The notes under the pieces are model-generated. The model was not told the origin of the DNA. It ran no database searches and saw only the letters and a program-made list of their open reading frames with translations. 24,967 bases of DNA from a virus. The stretch lies in the IMG/VR virus record IMGVR_UViG_3300020433_000045, positions 1 through 24,967 of that record, one strand, 5' to 3'. The position numbers were made by a program, and so were the translations under genes. Shown here one piece after another: positions 1 to 8,537 of the stretch (within the stretch, counting starts at the first letter, position 1; every line of letters starts with the position of its first letter).

Positions 1-1676
1 CGACTAATATTGCCATATAGTTTTTGATTAAGAACAGTTTGACTTAAAGTAGATGTAATTCTGTACTTTGCGTTTGGGAAAAACACAGAAGCCGCACTAT
101 TTAAAGCAGCTTGGATAGCAGCAGTATCATCTGTACTACCGTCACCAGTTGCCCCAAAGTCTTTTACGGACACGACATCAGCTAATTTACTATCAACGGT
201 TCTTGTTACAGCACCAGTACCAGAAGCTGTAAAATTAACTTGTGATGCTGTTGAAACACCAACGACATTTCCATAAATTGTATTTGCAGTTACAATACCA
301 ACTGCTAGTGTTGCATTATTATTTGCAAGTGCATTGGTTCCAGTTGGATTCGTGGTTCCGATACCGACATTACCTGTTGATGTGATGCGAAGTTTTTCAA
401 CAGTTGAAGAACCATCACGCATCATTATTTTCAAATCACCATTTTCAATTGATATAAGTGCTCTACCTCTGAGAGTTGTGAGGTTAGCATTCCATGAAAG
501 TAAATCTAATCCAGGTCCGAAATCATCATGAACTCTTGCAAGTTTAATTATTGAACTGGTATCAATTAAATTTATTGGTCTAAATGCAGTTTCACCAGCG
601 TTTACAGATGTATCTAAAGTATTAGATAAATTTGCATGAGTTACACTATCTCCAGCAAGTATTTTTCCAGCAACATCTAATTTTGCGACAGGATCAGTAA
701 TCCCGATACCAACATTACCTGATGCTGTAATACGAAGTCTTTCGACTCTTCGATCAGTTCTATCACCAGATGGTTGTGTTTCCCATCTCCAATGAGAACC
801 ACCATCACTCTGCACAGAACCAACTTGATTTGCAATTGCATTACCAAGTTCATTTACAGTATCAATGAATATGTTTCTTGACAATGATGCAGATGAATCA
901 GAAGTTTTTAATTGCATTCCAACATATTCGCTTCCTGAACCAGACAACATCAAACCAGTTCCACTAAAAGTATTCAACTCTAATCTATTAATTGAAGGAT
1001 TATAGATAAAATTACTATTAGTGTCAACTTTTATACTTTGGTTTCCTGAAGTTGAATCAACAAATGTAATATTAAAATTTGAATTATCATTAGATGCAGT
1101 TACTGCAACCTGTGATGCAGCACCAGCTGAAAGAGTTCCGACATTTACCCAGTCTACCTGTGTTCCCGTTGATGAAAGAACTTGTCCTGAAGTTCCTGAA
1201 TCTCCATCTTTATCATATATTTTATTATTAAATCTTGCATCACCACGAATGTCTAATTGTGCTAATGGATCAGTGGTTCCAATACCAACTGAACCAAATC
1301 CTGTAATATTAAATGTAGGTCCAGCATTATTATGGGAAGTTCCATCAGTTGGAGTTTCAAACTGATATTCTGATGCCTGAAAACGAAGTCTCCTATATCC
1401 TTTATCTGAAAAAAGTCGATTATAAGATAAAATTCTGGCACCATGTTTATCGCCAGCACTATCACTATTTGCATTAATTTCAAGTCCACCTGTTCTTTTA
1501 CTTTCAGATCCATCATGATGCATGGCAAGATCAGCACCAGCACGAGGTATAGTTCCAATTCCAATATGAGAGCTAATTCCAATTCCAAATTCATTAACAG
1601 TGCCAGTTGCTAAAGTATGATAAGTGGTTCCAATACCGACACTCCCATCTATAAAATAATGATAAGTTGTTCTCAT
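1..1676 (-). CDS. Tail fibre / tail spike protein, 3' end beyond the window
   Basis: The reading frame stays open from an ATG at 1676 to the window edge, so about 558 residues are visible and the C-terminus is missing. It carries several copies of a fibre motif of the type VGIGTT(D/N)P...L(D)I, for example near residues 12-17 and again further on. Near residue 500 is the segment VSVKDFGATGDGSTDDTAA, the entry motif of pectate-lyase-type beta-helix domains found in phage tail spikes. This suggests a fibre shaft followed by a right-handed beta-helix that may bind or cleave surface polysaccharide of the cyanobacterial host. The start overlaps the stop of the 54-aa ORF (ATGA), so the two are probably translationally coupled. 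Family membership is judged from motifs only; which sugar or receptor it binds cannot be read here. Confidence 0.8.
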   Translation of the reverse strand, partial: MRTTYHYFIDGSVGIGTTYHTLATGTVNEFGIGISSHIGIGTIPRAGADLAMHHDGSESKRTGGLEINANSDSAGDKHGARILSYNRLFSDKGYRRLRFQASEYQFETPTDGTSHNNAGPTFNITGFGSVGIGTTDPLAQLDIRGDARFNNKIYDKDGDSGTSGQVLSSTGTQVDWVNVGTLSAGAASQVAVTASNDNSNFNITFVDSTSGNQSIKVDTNSNFIYNPSINRLELNTFSGTGLMLSGSGSEYVGMQLKTSDSSASLSRNIFIDTVNELGNAIANQVGSVQSDGGSHWRWETQPSGDRTDRRVERLRITASGNVGIGITDPVAKLDVAGKILAGDSVTHANLSNTLDTSVNAGETAFRPINLIDTSSIIKLARVHDDFGPGLDLLSWNANLTTLRGRALISIENGDLKIMMRDGSSTVEKLRITSTGNVGIGTTNPTGTNALANNNATLAVGIVTANTIYGNVVGVSTASQVNFTASGTGAVTRTVDSKLADVVSVKDFGATGDGSTDDTAAIQAALNSAASVFFPNAKYRITSTLSQTVLNQKLYGNIS

Positions 1677-1837
1677 GATACTATTTCTCCTCTTAATTCT
1701 GCTAGTTTTGCTGTTGCTAAAGTCTCCAAACAAGTCCAGTAAGTTTCCCCACTTACTTTATAATCGTCACAGAAGTAACCAGCAATATCTTCGTGAAGAT
1801 TCTGTAATTCAACAATTTTTTCCCTGTCAATATTCAT
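1673..1837 (-). CDS. Small 54-aa protein ahead of the tail fibre
   Basis: This 54-aa ORF starts MNIDREKIVE and ends LRGEIVS. It is acidic, probably helical, and holds two cysteines plus an aromatic patch (ETYWTCLE). It sits between a structural gene ending at 1844 and the fibre gene, with a 4-nt ATGA overlap to the fibre start. The tight packing in a one-strand operon is the main support for it being real. Small proteins just before fibre genes are often assembly or attachment factors, but nothing in this sequence proves that. I do not recognise the family. Confidence 0.6.
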   Translation of the reverse strand: MNIDREKIVELQNLHEDIAGYFCDDYKVSGETYWTCLETLATAKLAELRGEIVS

Positions 1838-1843
1838 GATTAC

Positions 1844-2665
1844 TTAACTACCCTCAACATAGAAAGTCAAATTTACAGGGTCATTTGCCATATTTATTAT
1901 GTTTTCTAACTCTGTTTTTCTTATTTTAACTTGGCTAAGTCCATAATAATAACTATGTCTTTGTGTATATTTAAATTTAACTTCTTTCTTCAATTCACCA
2001 ACAGTTTCATTCATATAAGTATTTCTTGTTGCTCGAAGTGTTTCTATTTCTTCTAGTAGTGCATTTCTTCTTGCAGTATAAGTGGTAGGAGGTGTGGTTA
2101 CATAACCAGGATACGCAGTATCATAAGTGTCACCAGTGCTGATTTCACAAGCGTCACCATCATCATCACTTGCTTTACTTTCTTGAGCAAAAAATGTTCT
2201 TCCTACGCCAATAATTGTGGTTACACCAACTCCTAAATTACCAGTTATAATATTTTCAAAATCTCCTCCTCCCATCATATTTGTAGTGGCACCAAATACA
2301 GTTGTTGAAAAAGGATTGGGACCAGAGTAGTTAGGATCCTCTGAATCATTTCGAAAACCCTGAACAACATCAAACTGAAAAACTTCACCAACTGGAAGTG
2401 GAGAATTAACATCAGGATCTGGATGCGGAATTGTTTTACCACAAGATACGGAAATTAAAGTTGTCAAAATCTCTAGCTCCTTTACTTTTAGATTAACGGC
2501 TTGGGTCAATTCACAAACTCTTCGATCAAAATTTGTTGCAGGAACAATTAGATCATCAAGGTTTACTTGAATTCCAGCAATGAGTTCAGGAAGTTGTATA
2601 ACTTGTCTGTCAACAGTTTCCAACTCATCAGTTGCTTTACCTATTATATCATTTCTAATTGTCAT
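1844..2665 (-). CDS. Putative virion structural protein, 273 aa
   Basis: The N-terminal part (about residues 1-75) is predominantly helical, with regularly spaced hydrophobics (LPELIAGIQVNLDDLI, LKVKELEILTTL). The middle (about 80-190) is rich in Gly, Thr, Asn and Pro, including a run of small residues around NMMGGGDFENIITGNLGVGV. The C-terminal third is again helical and charged (LLEEIETLRATRNTYMNETV). A helix, linker, helix layout inside a baseplate and fibre operon suggests a virion or neck/fibre connector protein. The start touches the stop of the upstream gene. I do not recognise a named family; the structural role is inferred from context. Confidence 0.65.
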   Translation of the reverse strand: MTIRNDIIGKATDELETVDRQVIQLPELIAGIQVNLDDLIVPATNFDRRVCELTQAVNLKVKELEILTTLISVSCGKTIPHPDPDVNSPLPVGEVFQFDVVQGFRNDSEDPNYSGPNPFSTTVFGATTNMMGGGDFENIITGNLGVGVTTIIGVGRTFFAQESKASDDDGDACEISTGDTYDTAYPGYVTTPPTTYTARRNALLEEIETLRATRNTYMNETVGELKKEVKFKYTQRHSYYYGLSQVKIRKTELENIINMANDPVNLTFYVEGS

Positions 2666-3492
2666 TAGAGTGCTCTCCTATCGTAATGATATCCAGCAAT
2701 TGAATACTGATCATTCTGACCTGGATAATCTTCGGGTGAATTTCCTTCATACTCTGGAATCAAACGTTCACCATCTTTTCTCTCACCATAAACTATGTAA
2801 CTACAGTGAGTTGGAAGATTACTGTGATTCTTAACTATAATTCTATTCTTTGCAACTGTATAATACAAGTATTGATAAGTTCCAATCGGAGTTAGATGAA
2901 CAGTAATTGTTTTAGTATCAACTAAATCTTTCCAGTAATCAGGAAGTTCAATGAATTCACTGTCTTTTAAAATACCTCTGTAGTATACACCACCTTCTGG
3001 ACCTTCTAAACAAATATATCTTAACCTATGATTTTCTTTAGTTGGATGTTTAATATCAAATCCTTTCCAACCTTGAGGGTTTATAGTTCCTCTAACTTTT
3101 GCGAGAGTTATGCCATTCAAAACTGAATTCCCATTAACACATAGTGTTCCATTAATGGTTTTGGTTCCATTCGTAGTATCTGCAGCATTAACAGTATGAA
3201 CTCCATTAAATATCGAAGCACCAGTACAAGTATATAATCCTAGCTGATTTGTATTTCCAATAAAATTAGATACACCAATAACTTCAAGGGAAAATGGTGC
3301 TGCTAGTGCCAAAGGAGGTCCAATACTTACTGCTGCTCTTGGAACACCACTTGGTAATTGACCACCAAAGATACTAATACCTGGACAGGTTAAAACTCCA
3401 GTCGGTAATACTTGTGGAATTCCTAACTTTGAAAAATCAGGAGATCCTATGTGAACTGCTCCCGTTTGTACTTCTGCATTTCGAATTGACAT
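2665..3492 (-). CDS. Putative tail fibre-associated structural protein, 275 aa
   Basis: Two parts are visible. Residues about 1-130 are low in charge and rich in Gly, Ile, Val and Asn, with short repeats such as NGTKTINGTLCVNGNSVLNG, typical of beta-structured fibre shafts. Residues about 135-255 form a compact domain beginning GWKGFDIKHPTKENHRLRY, then CLEGPEGGVYYRG, IELPDYWKDLVD and TVHLTPIGTYQ. I recognise this domain type as one that recurs in cyanophage fibre and structural proteins, but no function is assigned to it. The gene sits 2 nt after the spike candidate and touches the 273-aa gene, so all are probably co-transcribed. Confidence 0.7.
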   Translation of the reverse strand: MSIRNAEVQTGAVHIGSPDFSKLGIPQVLPTGVLTCPGISIFGGQLPSGVPRAAVSIGPPLALAAPFSLEVIGVSNFIGNTNQLGLYTCTGASIFNGVHTVNAADTTNGTKTINGTLCVNGNSVLNGITLAKVRGTINPQGWKGFDIKHPTKENHRLRYICLEGPEGGVYYRGILKDSEFIELPDYWKDLVDTKTITVHLTPIGTYQYLYYTVAKNRIIVKNHSNLPTHCSYIVYGERKDGERLIPEYEGNSPEDYPGQNDQYSIAGYHYDRRAL

Positions 3493-3494
3493 AA

Positions 3495-4100
3495 TTAACC
3501 AGAGAAGAATTTTTTCGCTTTATCTAAAACATTCATTATTTGACTAGTTACTCCACCAGCAAATAACGATTCAGCACCAGATGATATTTGTATTGGAGCT
3601 GCCTCTGAATATAAACTTAAATCTGATCCTCCATTGATGTGCATTTCTTCTGCTGCGATTAAGTTTGTATTATCCCCATCAAGAGTGATATTACCAGCAT
3701 CTACATTCAGACGTTTTCCACCTTCAATAAAAACTCCATCTTCATCAGAGGCTCCTTCTGATATTATCTGAACTCTCTTGCCTTTGAGAATTAGAGTATC
3801 GTCTGATTCAATTTTTATATAACCATTTTCAGATTGAATATGTATTGATGCATCATCATCAGTTGCTTTTTGACCAGAATAAATTTCTACAGATTTATTT
3901 GACCTAATTTTCATATTACCTTGTTTATAAAAATGAATACCTTGATAAGTGTCTGTAGTCATACAATACTCTGTAGGTCCATGTGCCTCACTTTCTACAC
4001 CAGAAGATATTTCAAAATGCGGATATGATCTTCGGTAATATTCTGTAAGTTGTTTCGCAGTTTCATCTGCGACTAACTTTTTAATTTCCTCTTCACTCAT
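3495..4100 (-). CDS. Putative baseplate central spike, beta-helix type (201 aa)
   Basis: After a short helical N-terminus (residues 1-25), residues about 50-165 are a run of short beta-strands broken by Gly/Asp/Asn turns (GNMKIRSNKSVEIYSG, GYIKIESDDTLILKGKRVQI, GGKRLNVDAGNITLDG). This resembles the C-terminal beta-helix needle of T4 gp5 and of VgrG proteins. In T4 that needle is part of gp5 itself; here gp5 ends in a Ser/Gly tract and this separate gene starts in a TAATG overlap with its stop, behind a strong GGAGG site. The likely role is the membrane-piercing tip at the bottom of the tail tube, or a partner of it. The assignment rests on strand pattern and position, not on a residue-level match. 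Confidence 0.6.
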   Translation of the reverse strand: MSEEEIKKLVADETAKQLTEYYRRSYPHFEISSGVESEAHGPTEYCMTTDTYQGIHFYKQGNMKIRSNKSVEIYSGQKATDDDASIHIQSENGYIKIESDDTLILKGKRVQIISEGASDEDGVFIEGGKRLNVDAGNITLDGDNTNLIAAEEMHINGGSDLSLYSEAAPIQISSGAESLFAGGVTSQIMNVLDKAKKFFSG

Positions 4101-6979
4101 TAGTAACCTCCTCCATAGTATCCACCACCATATCCACCTGATCCTGATGAACCACTACTACCTGATGAACCAGATGAACCTGATGAACCAGATGATCCAG
4201 AAGAACCTGATGAACCAGATGATCCAGAAGAACCTGAAGAACCAGATGATCCTGATGATCCTGATGATCCAGAAGAACCTGATGATTCAGAAGATTCTGA
4301 AGATTCCGATGACTCTGAAGATTCAGAAGAACCTGAAGAACTACTACTGCTAGAACTAGAACTAGAAGAAGAACTTGAGGAACTAGAAGAACTTGAAGAA
4401 CTTGAGGAAGAACTACTACTGTCACTAGAAGTGGAAGTAGAACTAGAACTAGTCTCTTCAGACTCATCACTAGTTTGATCAGTATTAATGTTATTGGTGC
4501 TAGTTGTGTTTATATTTATTTGGTCATAAGAAGTTGCAGATGGTTCATCTGCTTCTGATGGTGCTCTCACTACTACTCCCCCAGTGGGTGATAATTTAGT
4601 TCCAGTAGATGTTCTATCAGTAGGACAGTCAATAACACTTGGTATTCCAATTAAAGGTTTCGGAGTTGCATCTACAATGTACTGTAAATTATATGACATG
4701 ATTGGAATAAACTCTGCACCAACTCCAGTTGTTGTGTTAATGGAGTAATCTGGAATGCTTGTAAACTGTTGATTATACCCATCTGGAATAATTACCTCAA
4801 CTATACCACCGCCTGGTGTAATAACTATTGGGAAATTAGTATTTCCAATTCCAATTGTGTCTCCAGATGTGTATCCAATACCAGGTTGATCTACATAAAG
4901 ATCAGTTATAATACCAACTATGTCAGTTCCAATTCCTGCATTTGGAGGAGCAATAGCAATTGGTGGTACAATAGGATCTGTTGGATCTATAGGAGCTGGA
5001 GTTGGGGGAGCAAATGTTTCACCACAATACCCAAAACCAGATTCTCTAATAATTATTCTTTTAACCTCACCATCTTTAACTATTGCTTCAGCTTGTGCAC
5101 CTGTTCCATGTCCTGTATTGTCAATAATTGAAACAGCATTTTGATTAGTATATCCACTACCACCATTTAATACTTCAATAGAGAATATTTTAGTATTATT
5201 TCCAACAACTGCTTTTAATATTGCACCTGATCCCTTTCCAGTTATTGAAACTTTAGGTGGAATACATTTAGGATAAACCACTCCTGGTCTAGAAGGGAAT
5301 ATATCATCTTGATCATTTGGATTATCATTGACTTGATTGCAAGCATTAAATATTGAATTTTTTCCACCAAATAAAGTAATAGTTGAAACTGCTGCTTCAA
5401 TTGATCCTAGACCTTTATCTAATTGACCTGCTGAATCACCTCCCGTGAGAACATCAACACTTGTTAATATATCTCGAAGTGGAGTTCCATTATATGAATA
5501 CTCTGGAACTTCTCCCGTATCACCAAAGACATCATCTATTTTACCACTAATACCTGAAGATATTCCAGTTAGAGATGAACTAATACCAGAGAATACATCT
5601 ACATTGCTTATAATTTTTTCCCATTGATCTCCCTTTGTTTCTACTGCTGCATTTACACTTGAAACCCATTCACTTTCTTTTGAACATTTTTGCTCATCGC
5701 ATCCAATAAAAGAGTATATTGATTTTGCTAAACTACTAACATTTTTCAAAACTCCACTTACAGATCCCAATCCACCCATTAACCAATTTAATCCACCCAT
5801 TATACCACCCAAACCATTCTCAAGAAAATTAAATACCTTTGCAAAGATACCTGATACAAATTGTTCAGCTGCACATAAAGGACCATTTACAATTCTTCCA
5901 ATCAAATTCTGGAACATATTTCCAATAAAATTACCAATATTACCAATCATTTTTTCAAACACACAGAAAATCAAAGATATAATACCTTTGAATCCTTTAT
6001 GTAAAATACCATCCTGTAGGAATGAAGTTATACCTGTAGGAAGAGTTTTAAAAGTTCCTAAAAAAGTTCCAAACAGTTTATTTAATTTCCCAATTAATTT
6101 TTTTCTTATCTGTTTTGTGACTCCTTGAATTATTCCACTTACTTTCTCTCTAATTTTTCTTATCTGATAGTCCATATCAACAATTTGATTTGTTAATGGA
6201 TCTATAAATTTATCGCCAATACTTTCAAGTGTAGATGTAAATGATATAAAATCTTTAAGAATTGAGGTTATTCGACCTATTGCACCACTACCACAAGTGC
6301 TATCTTTAGTAATAGTTTTTGTTGTTAATCTTTCTGTAATTGTTTGTGCGTCTGATGATGCGTTTTGGCTAGCACGAATTGAACTATTAAATTCTGCTGT
6401 ATGTTTTCCAGTATTCCTATTCCTATTCCTATTCCTATTTCTTTCATAATCTTTTTCAATTTTTTGTTTAAGTTTTCCTGAAGTAGTGGTTCTAGCTGTA
6501 GCTGGTGTTTTGTTAGCCCAAGGATCAAAGTTTTTAAATTGAGAACTTTTATATGACTCGACTTCTTGCTTTGTTGTGCTATTACTTTTTACACTCTGTG
6601 ATCTGTGAAGTAAACCCATTATCACTGGTTGTTGTGCTTCTTCTCCATCCAAGAAAAAACCAATAGCAGTTTCACCACCAACTAAAGACATTGTTTCTCC
6701 TCTTCCACCAGTACCATCTCCCATCATTGGATCTTGCATTACGTGTGCCCAAGGAAGATCTTTCTCTTCCAACTGGGCACCGTCCCAAGGATGATATCCA
6801 ATGATACGTACTTTTACTCTTTGACCAAATTCACCATTTGCATCGGAAATCTCATTTTCTTTTTTCCAATAATCAGGATGAGCAACTCGACCAATCCACC
6901 AAGTGAATCCGTCTCGTCCAAGAACATTCGATTTTAATAAAGACTCATCAATCATCGTATACTCTGCATTCAAATGCAT
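4100..6979 (-). CDS. 5: gp5-like baseplate hub subunit without lysozyme domain (959 aa)
   Basis: Residues about 24-130 match the N-terminal OB-fold of T4 gp5: FTWWIGRV, then GQRVKVRIIGYHPWD, DLPWAHVMQDPMMGDGTGG, and a GLLHRS ending. T4 gp5 (575 aa) then has a lysozyme and a beta-helix needle. Neither is seen here. Instead there is a linker with an NRNRNR repeat (about 176-184), a long amphipathic, hydrophobic helical stretch (about 240-440, e.g. GIISLIFCVFEKMIGNIGNF), Gly-rich beta repeats of the GSGYT/GTGA type (about 560-760), and a Ser/Gly tract to the end. A second start (MIDESLL, ATG at 6955) is equally plausible because it overlaps the previous stop by less. It should form the hub with gp27 below the tail tube. 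Confidence 0.8.
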   Translation of the reverse strand: MHLNAEYTMIDESLLKSNVLGRDGFTWWIGRVAHPDYWKKENEISDANGEFGQRVKVRIIGYHPWDGAQLEEKDLPWAHVMQDPMMGDGTGGRGETMSLVGGETAIGFFLDGEEAQQPVIMGLLHRSQSVKSNSTTKQEVESYKSSQFKNFDPWANKTPATARTTTSGKLKQKIEKDYERNRNRNRNRNTGKHTAEFNSSIRASQNASSDAQTITERLTTKTITKDSTCGSGAIGRITSILKDFISFTSTLESIGDKFIDPLTNQIVDMDYQIRKIREKVSGIIQGVTKQIRKKLIGKLNKLFGTFLGTFKTLPTGITSFLQDGILHKGFKGIISLIFCVFEKMIGNIGNFIGNMFQNLIGRIVNGPLCAAEQFVSGIFAKVFNFLENGLGGIMGGLNWLMGGLGSVSGVLKNVSSLAKSIYSFIGCDEQKCSKESEWVSSVNAAVETKGDQWEKIISNVDVFSGISSSLTGISSGISGKIDDVFGDTGEVPEYSYNGTPLRDILTSVDVLTGGDSAGQLDKGLGSIEAAVSTITLFGGKNSIFNACNQVNDNPNDQDDIFPSRPGVVYPKCIPPKVSITGKGSGAILKAVVGNNTKIFSIEVLNGGSGYTNQNAVSIIDNTGHGTGAQAEAIVKDGEVKRIIIRESGFGYCGETFAPPTPAPIDPTDPIVPPIAIAPPNAGIGTDIVGIITDLYVDQPGIGYTSGDTIGIGNTNFPIVITPGGGIVEVIIPDGYNQQFTSIPDYSINTTTGVGAEFIPIMSYNLQYIVDATPKPLIGIPSVIDCPTDRTSTGTKLSPTGGVVVRAPSEADEPSATSYDQININTTSTNNINTDQTSDESEETSSSSTSTSSDSSSSSSSSSSSSSSSSSSSSSSSSSSSSSGSSESSESSESSESSESSGSSGSSGSSGSSGSSGSSGSSGSSGSSGSSGSSGSSGSSGSSGSSGSGGYGGGYYGGGY
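4103..4455 (-). repeat. Ser-rich then SSG/SSE triplet repeat at the gp5 C-terminus
   Basis: About 117 codons are low complexity: a near-pure serine run, then SSE units, then at least a dozen SSG units, ending in a Gly/Tyr tail (GGYGGGYYGGGY). In DNA the SSX part is a degenerate 9-nt tandem repeat. Serine codons mix TCN and AGT/AGC, so the protein sequence is kept while the DNA varies, which argues for selection on the peptide. The tract also creates long shadow ORFs on both strands. Confidence 0.9.
6413..6439 (-). repeat. Hexanucleotide microsatellite in gp5
   Basis: ATTCCT on the plus strand is repeated four times exactly plus a partial unit. On the coding strand it encodes alternating Asn-Arg in the linker after the gp5 OB domain. 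A 6-nt unit keeps frame if copy number changes. Confidence 0.85.
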
Positions 6980-7214
6980 CTGGATGGTTATCGCAATAAA
7001 TTTCTAGATGCTTATCTTCGTGTCTTGTGTGCCAATCATTAATTCGACCTTCATTAGGTTCCACCACATCATCCTTATGATATGTTTCATAATCAGCATG
7101 AACATTTTCAAGTTCATCTACTGTGTATTCTAACATACCATGATTGATATGTTCCTTGCCATCTTCAGGATCGATGTGTACTTCATGGTTTAAGTCGTGT
7201 TTGATTTGTGACAT
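6948..7214 (-). CDS. Small acidic, His-rich conserved protein (88 aa)
   Basis: This 88-aa protein is strongly acidic and rich in His and Tyr (YETYHKDDVVEPNEG, WHTRHEDKHLEIYCDNHP). It has no membrane segment and no recognised domain. It lies between the gp27-like and gp5 genes, overlapping the start of gp5, with a good AGAGGTAA site upstream of its ATG. Position suggests a baseplate or hub assembly role, or simply a structural hitchhiker. The clustered His, Asp, Glu and two Cys could bind metal, which is speculation. Confidence 0.65.
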   Translation of the reverse strand: MSQIKHDLNHEVHIDPEDGKEHINHGMLEYTVDELENVHADYETYHKDDVVEPNEGRINDWHTRHEDKHLEIYCDNHPDAFECRVYDD

Positions 7215-7229
7215 AGTAGTTACCTCTTT

Positions 7230-8537
7230 TTAAGATGCGTTGGTTCCGTAAACACCATAAGAATCTCTTATAAGTTTAAGAGAGGTTGTATTTTGATTAA
7301 GAGAAAAATGATGACATAATTCTTTAATTAAATAATTGCCACTCCTTTTAGTGTCAATTTCTGTTCCTTTACCAGCTTCTAAACTAGGAAGTTCACAGAA
7401 AATAACATCACCAACCATTAACTTTATATTACATGGTACAAGAATATTTAGTGACTGTGTAAACAATAAGTTATATCTTGAGAATGATCTTGCCATATCA
7501 CCTTCATCTCGACTTGATGGATTCAAAAGACTTGTAACTCCATGATCAGATGTTCTAAACAGTTGTCGTGATGGTGCTCCTGCAAATAATTCTGCAGGTG
7601 TGTCCATTCCATCTCCACCTAATGTCCCTGCTATTTGATCTGACAAATCATACTTATAATAACTCACTAGATGAGTTTGAGTGTTATAAAAAATACTTTG
7701 ATTAGAATACATACCAATACGTAAAGATCTCCTCACATCAATATTTTTATCTAAAAAGTATTCAATTATCTGGAAATTATCCTCTTCCGAATTTGAATTA
7801 ACTCCACCAAATCCTTTCGAAACATATCTAAATTTTGCTTTCTTTTTATCAGAGTCTACTTGAGCATTTGAAACTAATTTTTCTACACTTCTAAAATTAA
7901 ATCCATCTTGATTTTCATAAAAGAAATATCCAGAAGTTCCATTTGACTCACCATCTTTTGTTCCGTCTTCACCACTCGTTCCAGATTTATTTACTATGAC
8001 AGGAACTGCTTTTGGTGCTAACCATTGAAGAATATAAAAAGGTTTTCGAGTATTTCCATAAAAAGAATATTCACCTCTTGTTTCTTCGATATCGCATTCC
8101 TTTTCAGTAAATAAATCTTCTTTTAAAATTTTTTCGACGTGAGTGCTAATTGGAACATTTTCGAATTTACGAGGACATCTAGAAATTTCATTAATGAAAT
8201 GTTCTTTCGAAGACAAGTATAAATTAAAAGTTACACTCTGTTTATCTGATTGCAACTCACCAACTTTATAAACATACATCGTTTTTTCACTATCCATCTT
8301 AAACTCTCCAGATGGAAGAGAAAAATCTAATACAACTCTTTCTCCTCCACGAATTGGTAATTCACTTACGATATTAAAACTAAACATCGCACTCACCTTC
8401 ATTGAAACACAAGGTTCTAAAATATCTTCATAATAATCGACAGAAAGTGTACCATTAGCTAGATCAAATTTTTTAGACCCATCTAAAGACTCAATGAAAA
8501 AATCTTCAATTTTAATACCAGTTAGTGAATTTGCCAT
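7230..8537 (-). CDS. 27: gp27-like baseplate hub subunit (435 aa)
   Basis: The size is close to T4 gp27 (391 aa) and the gene lies directly before the gp5 unit, its structural partner. The N-terminal half is beta-rich (LSVDYYEDILEPCVSMKVSAMF, GGERVVLDFSLPSG, VTFNLYLSSKEHFINEISRC). The central motif FYILQWLAPKAVPVI followed by GYFFYENQDGFNFRS is the pattern I know from phage hub proteins of the gp27 / gpD type. A C-terminal beta region (LNILVPCNIKLMVGDVIFCELPS and GNYLIKELCHHFSLN) also fits this fold. It should form the trimeric cup joining the tail tube to the gp5 spike. The gene overlaps the stop/start of the 398-aa gene. No search was run to confirm family membership. Confidence 0.65.
   Translation of the reverse strand: MANSLTGIKIEDFFIESLDGSKKFDLANGTLSVDYYEDILEPCVSMKVSAMFSFNIVSELPIRGGERVVLDFSLPSGEFKMDSEKTMYVYKVGELQSDKQSVTFNLYLSSKEHFINEISRCPRKFENVPISTHVEKILKEDLFTEKECDIEETRGEYSFYGNTRKPFYILQWLAPKAVPVIVNKSGTSGEDGTKDGESNGTSGYFFYENQDGFNFRSVEKLVSNAQVDSDKKKAKFRYVSKGFGGVNSNSEEDNFQIIEYFLDKNIDVRRSLRIGMYSNQSIFYNTQTHLVSYYKYDLSDQIAGTLGGDGMDTPAELFAGAPSRQLFRTSDHGVTSLLNPSSRDEGDMARSFSRYNLLFTQSLNILVPCNIKLMVGDVIFCELPSLEAGKGTEIDTKRSGNYLIKELCHHFSLNQNTTSLKLIRDSYGVYGTNAS

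Noticed and set aside
1262-1594. 110-aa minus-strand ORF with repeated LELE/LVLV
   Set aside because: It is an out-of-frame reading inside the open tail fibre frame, which carries recognisable fibre motifs.
4093-4470. 125-aa minus-strand ORF rich in Leu/Val/His
   Set aside because: It is a frame-shifted reading of the gp5 Ser/Gly repeat; composition is an artefact of the 9-nt repeat.
4147-5144. Several plus-strand ORFs across gp5
   Set aside because: They are antisense shadows of gp5 low-complexity and Gly/Pro-rich coding sequence, with no start signals.
6240-6980. Lysozyme domain in gp5
   Set aside because: No T4-lysozyme catalytic pattern is visible after the OB domain.
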